Source: Eubacteriales bacterium
Lineage (GTDB): Bacteria; Bacillota; Clostridia; Lachnospirales; Lachnospiraceae
Assembly: GCA_030540255.1 (NCBI GenBank)
Contig: JAUNWP010000014.1
Span: 1-38,577, forward strand
Direction: 5' to 3'
DNA: 38,577 bases
A model generated the notes under the pieces. It saw only the letters and a program-made list of their open reading frames with translations, was not told the origin of the DNA and did not search any database. The translations under genes were made by a program, and so were the position numbers. Of this stretch, positions 33,489 through 38,577 are shown piece by piece. Each line of letters opens with the position of its first letter. Positions within the stretch are counted from its first letter, which is position 1.

Positions 33489-34038
33489 AAGAGAATTTCT
33501 TAACAAATTAAATGAATACATGTCCTATGAGCTTCCTCAGTCGATAGTCGCAGAGAAACTTGATTTCTATGCCGATTATATCGACGGGGAGGTTTCATCC
33601 GGCAGAAGGATCACGGATGTTATCGATGAGCTCGGAGATCCCCAGCTTATAGCACGCAGCATCATAGATGCAGCAAAGAGTGGACCGGATGGAATCCCGG
33701 GCACCGATGACGACCTTGATTTCGGTGAGAATATTGCATCCAACGGCAGAGCAAGAAACGGATATGACAGCGGCTCTGTCTACGGCGGCAATACAGCCGG
33801 ACAGGGAAGCACATTTACGGAAGACGGAGCATCCGCCGATGACAGAAGAGAACAGCGCGCCGGAAACAACGGTATACATGTATATCAATTCGGCTGCCTG
33901 ACAGCTATGCTTATCATGATAGCAGTGTTTGCGGTATTTGGTGCGATAATGCATATACTCAGCCCGATACTTGCACCGATATGTATAGTATTTCTTATCG
34001 TATGGCTGCTTAACAGAACTACCGGAGGACGATGGTGA
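33481..34038 (+). CDS. DUF1700/HAAS-type membrane protein
   Basis: The N-terminal ~65 residues (REFLNKLNEYMSYELP ... YADYIDGEVSSGRRITDVIDELGDPQLIARSII) match the HAAS/DUF1700 helical domain found in small Firmicutes membrane proteins. It is followed by a flexible Gly/Asp/Ser-rich linker (about 68-135) and two C-terminal membrane helices (about 140-180). The role is unknown; relatives often sit by PadR regulators, but none is here. The start at 33481, inside the aspS end, has GGAGA before it. It overlaps the next gene by seven bases, so it appears to be a true member of the operon. Confidence 0.82.
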   Translation: MNKREFLNKLNEYMSYELPQSIVAEKLDFYADYIDGEVSSGRRITDVIDELGDPQLIARSIIDAAKSGPDGIPGTDDDLDFGENIASNGRARNGYDSGSVYGGNTAGQGSTFTEDGASADDRREQRAGNNGIHVYQFGCLTAMLIMIAVFAVFGAIMHILSPILAPICIVFLIVWLLNRTTGGRW

Positions 34039-35225
34039 GATTTGAGCTTATTGCCCCGTGCCATTTCGGCCTTGAGGCATGTACAAAGAGAGAAATTACA
34101 GGACTTGGATATGAGATACGCGAAGTCTCCGACGGAAAGGTGGTTTTCGTCGGGGACGAGCGTGCCATATGCAGGTCCAATATTTTTATGAGGACGACCG
34201 AGCGTATATTGCTTAAGACCTGTGAATTCAAGGCATATACCTGGGACGAACTTTTCGAGGCCTGTTATGCGGTCAACTGGGAGGATTATATTCCATGGAA
34301 CGGAAGAGTATGGGTGGCCAAGGCCGCTTCGGTCAAATCCAAGCTCTTTTCCCCGAGGGATTTCCAGACCATTATTCAGAAGGCTGTGGTAAAGCGTCTG
34401 CAGAAGGCTTACGGAAGAGAAGGCGAGAGACTTCCTATGGACGGAGCCTCCTATGCACTCAGAGTGTCCGCATATAAGGATGTCATAACCATAGGCATAG
34501 ATACCAGCGGTGAGAGCCTGCACAAGAGAGGTTATCGTAAGAATACCGTCAAGGCACCTATCACCGAGACACTTGCTTCGGCACTTATCATGCTTACGCC
34601 ATGGAATAAGGACAGGATACTTGTAGATCCTTTCTGCGGTTCGGGAACCTTTTGCATAGAGGCGGCTATGATGGCTGCCAATATCGCTCCGGGCATGGAG
34701 AGAAATTTCGCCGCAACCGCATGGGGCAATATCATACCAAAGCAGCTTTGGTATGATGCCTATGATGAGGCAAGGGATATGAAGGCGGAAGGCTTAAGAG
34801 CACTTAAGGGAGACAGTGATTCCCTGATCGGTTCCGTTGATATACAAGGCTACGATATCGATAATGAGGCAATCAAGGCAGCAAGAGACAATGCCGAACT
34901 TGCCGGAGTATCGGAGCTTATTCATTTCCAGCAGAGAGATGTTGCCGAGCTTCGTCATCCGAAGAAGTACGGTTTTATTATTACCAATCCTCCTTACGGA
35001 GAGCGTCTTGAGGAAAAAGAGGATATGCCTCCTATATACAGAGCACTCGGTGAGAGCTTCAGAGGGCTTGATGACTGGAGCATGTATTGCATAACGGCAT
35101 ATGAGGATGCCGAAAAATATATAGGACGCAAGGCAGATAAGAACCGTAAGATATACAACGGAATGATGAAGACCTATTTTTATTCCTATATCGGTGCAAA
35201 GCCGCCGAAGAGAAAGGACGCATGA
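34032..35225 (+). CDS. THUMP-domain RNA methyltransferase (RlmL/YpsC-like)
   Basis: This is a SAM-dependent RNA N2-guanine methyltransferase family member of 397 residues. The N-terminal ferredoxin-like/THUMP region (APCHFGLEACTKREITGLGYEI ... YALRVSAYKDVITIGIDTSGESLHKRGYR) is followed by a Rossmann domain with DPFCGSGTFCIEAA (SAM), GYDIDNEAI and the catalytic NPPYGERL. E. coli RlmL acts on 23S G2445; the target here is only inferred. ATG 34032 is very close to GGAGG; the GTG one codon later has better spacing and may be the true start. Confidence 0.9.
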   Translation: MVRFELIAPCHFGLEACTKREITGLGYEIREVSDGKVVFVGDERAICRSNIFMRTTERILLKTCEFKAYTWDELFEACYAVNWEDYIPWNGRVWVAKAASVKSKLFSPRDFQTIIQKAVVKRLQKAYGREGERLPMDGASYALRVSAYKDVITIGIDTSGESLHKRGYRKNTVKAPITETLASALIMLTPWNKDRILVDPFCGSGTFCIEAAMMAANIAPGMERNFAATAWGNIIPKQLWYDAYDEARDMKAEGLRALKGDSDSLIGSVDIQGYDIDNEAIKAARDNAELAGVSELIHFQQRDVAELRHPKKYGFIITNPPYGERLEEKEDMPPIYRALGESFRGLDDWSMYCITAYEDAEKYIGRKADKNRKIYNGMMKTYFYSYIGAKPPKRKDA

Positions 35226-35228
35226 TAT

Positions 35229-35858
35229 ATGAGGATAGTATTTGCCACCGGAAATGCAGGCAAGATGCGTGAGATCAGAGACATACTTGCGGATGTTGAT
35301 GCCGAGGTACTGTCTCTCAAGGAACTCGGATTAAAGTCTGAGGCAGAGGAAGACGGAGAGACTTTTGAGGAAAACGCACGCATCAAGGTGAGAGAGATCT
35401 TTGACATACTTAATGGCAGACATGAGATGCACAATACTTTGATCATGGCGGATGACAGCGGACTGTGCATAGATGCTCTCGGAGGAGAGCCGGGAGTTCA
35501 CTCGGCACGTTTTATGGGACACGATACGGACTATAAGATCAAAAATGCTGCCATTTTAAAGCAGCTTGAGGATGTTCCGGATAACAAGAGAGGAGCCGCC
35601 TTCGTATGCCATATATCAGCGATTGATGAAGACGGCAGGCTCTATGATGCGGAGGATGATATGCCGGGAGCCATAAGCCGTGAATCAAGAGGCGCGGAAG
35701 GCTTCGGCTACGATCCGATATTCTATTTGCCGGAATTCGGCAAAACAAGCGGCGAACTCAGTGAGGAAGAAAAAAATGCCATATCTCACAGAGGAAAAGT
35801 CTTGAGAAAGATGAGAGACATCTTGCTTAATTGTGGTATTATAAGCATGAAGCAGTAA
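35229..35858 (+). CDS. rdgB: Non-canonical purine NTP pyrophosphatase (RdgB/HAM1)
   Basis: This enzyme hydrolyses XTP, ITP and dITP to keep deaminated bases out of nucleic acids. The 209-residue protein has ATGNAGKMREI, ENARIKV, ADDSGLCIDALGGEPGVHSARF and GFGYDPIFY, ending in a typical SHRGKVL stretch. It starts three bases after the methyltransferase stop, the last gene of the hisS operon. A 96-base gap to pgk follows. Confidence 0.95.
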   Translation: MRIVFATGNAGKMREIRDILADVDAEVLSLKELGLKSEAEEDGETFEENARIKVREIFDILNGRHEMHNTLIMADDSGLCIDALGGEPGVHSARFMGHDTDYKIKNAAILKQLEDVPDNKRGAAFVCHISAIDEDGRLYDAEDDMPGAISRESRGAEGFGYDPIFYLPEFGKTSGELSEEEKNAISHRGKVLRKMRDILLNCGIISMKQ

Positions 35859-35918
35859 ACTGTTAATGCTGTTGCACGCACAGCTTCGTGCGGCAGCCAT
35901 AGTTGCCGATTTACGGCA

Positions 35919-35940
35919 GATGCATCAAAAGGAATGCATC
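35919..35940 (+). promoter_or_regulatory. Hairpin just before the pgk ribosome site
   Basis: GATGCAT and ATGCATC (7 bp, 8-base loop) lie immediately before the AGGGGAG ribosome site of pgk. It may affect translation or mRNA stability. Confidence 0.35.
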
Positions 35941-35954
35941 AGGGGAGATGGATC

Positions 35955-37166
35955 ATGGCAAAGCTTAATAAGAAAACGATTGATGATATCGATGTACGAG
36001 GCAAGAGAGTACTCGTAAGATGCGATTTCAATGTACCGTTAAAGGACGGGGCAATCACGGATGACAGCCGTATAACTGCGGCGCTTCCGACGATCCGTAA
36101 GCTTATTAACGGAGGCGGAAGAGTGATATTGTGCTCGCACCTCGGCAAACCTAAGGGAACATATAAGCCGGAGCTCAGTCTGGCACCGGTTGCTATAAGA
36201 CTTTCGGAGCTGCTTGGCAAGGATGTGAGATTTGCAGCCGATCGTGAGGTTGTCGGAGAGCATGCAAAGGAAGCCGTTGCGGCTATGAAGGACGGGGATG
36301 TTGTCCTGCTTGAGAATACCCGTTTCAGACCTGAGGAGGAGAAGAATGTCGACACCTTCTCAAAGGAGCTTGCGTCACTTTGTGATGTTTATGTAAATGA
36401 TGCCTTCGGTACGGCACACAGAGCCCACTGCTCCACTGCCGGTGTTGCCGATTGTATAAAGGATAATGCTGTGGGCTATCTCATGCTTAAGGAGATAGAG
36501 TATCTCGGCAATGCGGTAGAAGATCCGGCAAGACCTTTTGTAGCAGTGCTCGGAGGAGCAAAGATTGCGGATAAACTTGCGGTCATATCCAATCTGCTAG
36601 AGAAATGTGATGTGCTCATAGTCGGAGGCGGTATGGCATATACCTTCCTTAAGGCAAAGGGATTTTCCACAGGCAAGTCACTCGTGGATGAGAGCAAGAT
36701 AGAGTATTGTGCCGATATGATCAAGAAGGCAGAGGAGCTTGGCAAGAAGCTTCTGCTTCCGGTAGATACAGCGCTTGCCGATAATTTCCCGGATCCTATA
36801 GATGCCGAGCTTGATATAAGATATGTGGATGCTGATAAGATCGGCGAGGCAGAGATGGGACTTGATATAGGTCCGAAGACCGTTGAGATCTTTACAGAGG
36901 CACTCAAATCGGCAAAGACCATAGTATGGAACGGACCGATGGGAGTGTTCGAAAATCCTAAGCTTGCGGAAGGAACCTTTGCTATTGCCAAGGCTCTTGC
37001 ATCTGCGGATGCCGTTACCATAGTCGGCGGAGGCGATTCAGTGGCTGCCGTCAAGAAGCTGGGCTTTGCGGACAAGATGACCCACGTATCCACAGGAGGC
37101 GGTGCATCTCTTGAGTATCTTGAGGGCAAGGAGCTGCCGGGAGTAGCTGTTATACAGGAGAAATGA
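35955..37166 (+). CDS. pgk: Phosphoglycerate kinase
   Basis: This glycolytic enzyme makes ATP and 3-phosphoglycerate from 1,3-bisphosphoglycerate. The 403-residue protein has [27 protein letters not shown], the hinge segment [14 protein letters not shown], and the nucleotide site NGPMGVFE and GGGDSVAAV. It is full length. GGGGAG before the ATG at 35955 rules out the longer frame from 35934. It is seven bases before tpiA; the pair forms a glycolytic unit. Confidence 0.96.
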   Translation: MAKLNKKTIDDIDVRGKRVLVRCDFNVPLKDGAITDDSRITAALPTIRKLINGGGRVILCSHLGKPKGTYKPELSLAPVAIRLSELLGKDVRFAADREVVGEHAKEAVAAMKDGDVVLLENTRFRPEEEKNVDTFSKELASLCDVYVNDAFGTAHRAHCSTAGVADCIKDNAVGYLMLKEIEYLGNAVEDPARPFVAVLGGAKIADKLAVISNLLEKCDVLIVGGGMAYTFLKAKGFSTGKSLVDESKIEYCADMIKKAEELGKKLLLPVDTALADNFPDPIDAELDIRYVDADKIGEAEMGLDIGPKTVEIFTEALKSAKTIVWNGPMGVFENPKLAEGTFAIAKALASADAVTIVGGGDSVAAVKKLGFADKMTHVSTGGGASLEYLEGKELPGVAVIQEK

Positions 37167-37173
37167 TTTTAAA

Positions 37174-37923
37174 ATGCGAAAGAAGTTAATTGCGGGAAAC
37201 TGGAAGATGAATAAGACTCCGAGTGAGGCAAAAAAGCTTATTGCCGAGCTTAAGGAGCTTGTAGTGAATGATTCGGTGGATGTGTGCTATTGCGTACCGG
37301 CCATAGATATCGTTCCGGCTGTTGAAGCTGTCAAAGGTACAAATGTAGCCATAGGAGCTCAGAATCTGTACTTTGAAGAGAGCGGTGCATACACGGGCGA
37401 GATATCTGCGGCAATGCTTACAGATGCAGGCGTAAAATATGTTATCATGGGACATTCCGAGAGAAGAGGATATTTTCATGAGACAGATGCAGATGTAAAC
37501 AAAAAGCTTAAGAAGGCACTTGGGCATGGGCTTGTTCCTATCATGTGCTGCGGAGAATCACTTGAGCAGAGAGAGTCCGGAGAGACCTTTACATGGATCA
37601 GATCACAGATCAAGGCAGGCTTTGATGCAGTAAGTGCAGAGGATGCCGCAAAGGTCGTTGTGGCTTATGAGCCTATATGGGCAATAGGCACAGGCAAGAC
37701 TGCTACAAGTGCTCAGGCTGAGGAGGTCTGCGGAGATATCCGTAAATTCCTTGCTGAGCTCTATGATGAGACAACGGCAGACAGGATACGCATACTTTAC
37801 GGCGGCTCCATGAATGCAGGCAATGCTGCGGAGCTTCTTGCACAGCCTGATATTGACGGAGGACTCATCGGAGGCGCATCGCTTAAGACTGATTTCGGCA
37901 AGATAGTAAATTACGATAAGTAA
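37174..37923 (+). CDS. tpiA: Triose-phosphate isomerase
   Basis: This enzyme interconverts dihydroxyacetone phosphate and glyceraldehyde 3-phosphate. The 249-residue TIM barrel has AGNWKMN (catalytic Lys), MGHSERR (His), [14 protein letters not shown] (catalytic Glu and loop 6), YGGSMN and [10 protein letters not shown]. All catalytic residues are present. The ribosome site is weak, so translation probably depends on coupling to pgk. A large terminator hairpin follows. Confidence 0.96.
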   Translation: MRKKLIAGNWKMNKTPSEAKKLIAELKELVVNDSVDVCYCVPAIDIVPAVEAVKGTNVAIGAQNLYFEESGAYTGEISAAMLTDAGVKYVIMGHSERRGYFHETDADVNKKLKKALGHGLVPIMCCGESLEQRESGETFTWIRSQIKAGFDAVSAEDAAKVVVAYEPIWAIGTGKTATSAQAEEVCGDIRKFLAELYDETTADRIRILYGGSMNAGNAAELLAQPDIDGGLIGGASLKTDFGKIVNYDK

Positions 37924-37930
37924 AAATAAA

Positions 37931-38008
37931 CCCCATGATATTTAAGCTTCACCTTGAGCCCGGCAGCAGCTTGGCATAAATGTGTGCGTCGGATATCATG
38001 GGGCTTTT
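37931..38008 (+). terminator. Terminator of pgk-tpiA
   Basis: A perfect 11-bp stem (37931-37941 with 37993-38003) carries a long 51-base loop with some internal pairing and is followed by a CTTTT tail. Confidence 0.82.
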
Positions 38009-38147
38009 ATGAAATTGCGCCATATACCTTCCACAAGAGCACCAAGAGATGTTCACTCGCGAAAAGGAGATGAATGCTGTAAGCGGACAATGCTCGGCGC
38101 ATGTGTGTGCCAAGGCGCATTCCTTCTTCCGCGGCATTTGTTGCGGT

Positions 38148-38176
38148 TTGACACTGTTTATGATTTACAGTATAAT
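38148..38176 (+). promoter_or_regulatory. Perfect consensus promoter of tRNA-Arg
   Basis: TTGACA (38148-38153) and TATAAT (38171-38176) are exactly 17 bases apart, both hexamers perfect. It points to the tRNA about 60 bases downstream. Confidence 0.9.
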
Positions 38177-38243
38177 CTACACGTTTGTGAGGTATGCATA
38201 AAACGCTTACAGCAGGCGGATTGTGCATGTGTTCACCGGCTTT

Positions 38244-38315
38244 GTTCTCATAGTTTAATGGATAAAACGATAGCCTCCGGAGCTGTAGATAGCGGTTCGA
38301 TTCCGCTTGGGAACA
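38244..38315 (+). tRNA. tRNA-Arg (anticodon CCG)
   Basis: A complete 72-base cloverleaf: acceptor GTTCTCA/TGGGAAC (one G-T pair), D stem GTTT/AAAC, anticodon stem ATAGC/GCTGT with loop CTCCGGA, and T stem AGCGG/CCGCT with loop TTCGATT. The anticodon CCG reads CGG arginine codons. CCA is not encoded. Discriminator A is at 38315. Confidence 0.94.
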
Positions 38316-38317
38316 CT

Positions 38318-38577
38318 ATGGATATGTTAATTGTGTGCGCCGTTGTCATCGCTGCGGCAGTTTTAGTACTGTCGATATTAAGGAGCGAATGGGAACGGCG
38401 TCAATTAAAAACAGAGTATTATCGCTGCGGCATTCATGAAAGACTGAGGGCAGTTACAGACAGCGAAGGAAAGCTCTGCAAGACGGAAGCTGATGCTTCC
38501 AAAGCAGAGCAGGCTTATGCTGTCGGTAATGAGACAAGCTGCGGATCGGACCGTTGTTTAAGGCTTGCATTTATATC
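38318..38577 (+). CDS. Probable membrane-anchored metallophosphoesterase (partial, cut by window end)
   Basis: The frame is open to the window end, 86 codons. A strongly hydrophobic N-terminal helix (LIVCAVVIAAAVLVLSI) is followed by a basic stretch and a spacer, and the last visible residues are LRLAFI plus the start of a Ser codon. This fits the LRxAFISDLH opening of YkuE-like calcineurin-type phosphoesterases, but the metal-binding Asp and His lie outside the window. ATG 38318 is only two bases after the tRNA and has no ribosome site; ATG 38324 is an alternative. Confidence 0.55.
   Translation, partial: MDMLIVCAVVIAAAVLVLSILRSEWERRQLKTEYYRCGIHERLRAVTDSEGKLCKTEADASKAEQAYAVGNETSCGSDRCLRLAFI

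Overview
The window looks like chromosomal DNA from a strictly anaerobic, low-GC Clostridia, most like a Lachnospiraceae relative. The grounds are rubrerythrin next to desulfoferrodoxin, two RlmD-type rRNA methyltransferases, strong AGGAGG ribosome sites, and the gene order regulator-ftsE-ftsX-M23 hydrolase-S41 protease. No 16S rRNA or other taxonomic marker is present, so the assignment is an inference from gene content.

Left part (1-7975): an oxygen/superoxide defence pair (rbr, dfx) ends at a clear terminator. A reverse-strand rhuM-family gene follows, lying between two copies of the 3' end of rlmD, one intact and one a remnant. Then come rlmD itself, an orphan sensor histidine kinase overlapping it by one base, a divergent membrane-anchored HtrA-like protein that has lost catalytic residues, and a second RlmD-like methyltransferase.

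Accessory island (about 8040-14215): this lies between the 3' end of the second RlmD gene and another small fragment that reads like an RlmD C-terminus. It holds an antitoxin with a truncated YafQ-like toxin start, an HxlR regulator, a divergent apparent operon (SnoaL-like lipoprotein, FMN-binding protein, FMN-binding/ferredoxin fusion, zinc macrodomain hydrolase, SirTM-type sirtuin), and an AAA/DUF4143 ATPase missing its P-loop end. The early operon genes look visibly richer in GC-ending codons than the core genes. The macrodomain-SirTM pair is a known type of reversible protein ADP-ribosylation module, but here it lacks its usual lipoyl-carrier (GcvH-L) and lipoate-ligase partners.

Middle part (14226-24543): a DUF554 membrane protein, a putative esterase, an approximately 0.9-kb gene-poor tract, a small hypothetical gene, a Crp/Fnr regulator divergent from a ferredoxin-like protein, a MATE exporter, a formate/nitrite-type channel, a CvfB-like S1 RNA-binding protein with a long Arg/Asp-rich disordered insert, a PAP2-family membrane protein, a CBS-pair protein, and a highly foldable intergenic segment.

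Right part (24544-38577): a conserved core. A PucR/CdaR-like regulator leads into ftsE-ftsX-M23 hydrolase-S41 protease (cell-wall cleavage at division). Next come hisS-aspS-DUF1700-like-RlmL-like-rdgB, then pgk-tpiA of glycolysis. The window ends with a tRNA-Arg(CCG) behind a perfect TTGACA-17-TATAAT promoter and the first part of a probable metallophosphoesterase gene starting two bases after the tRNA.
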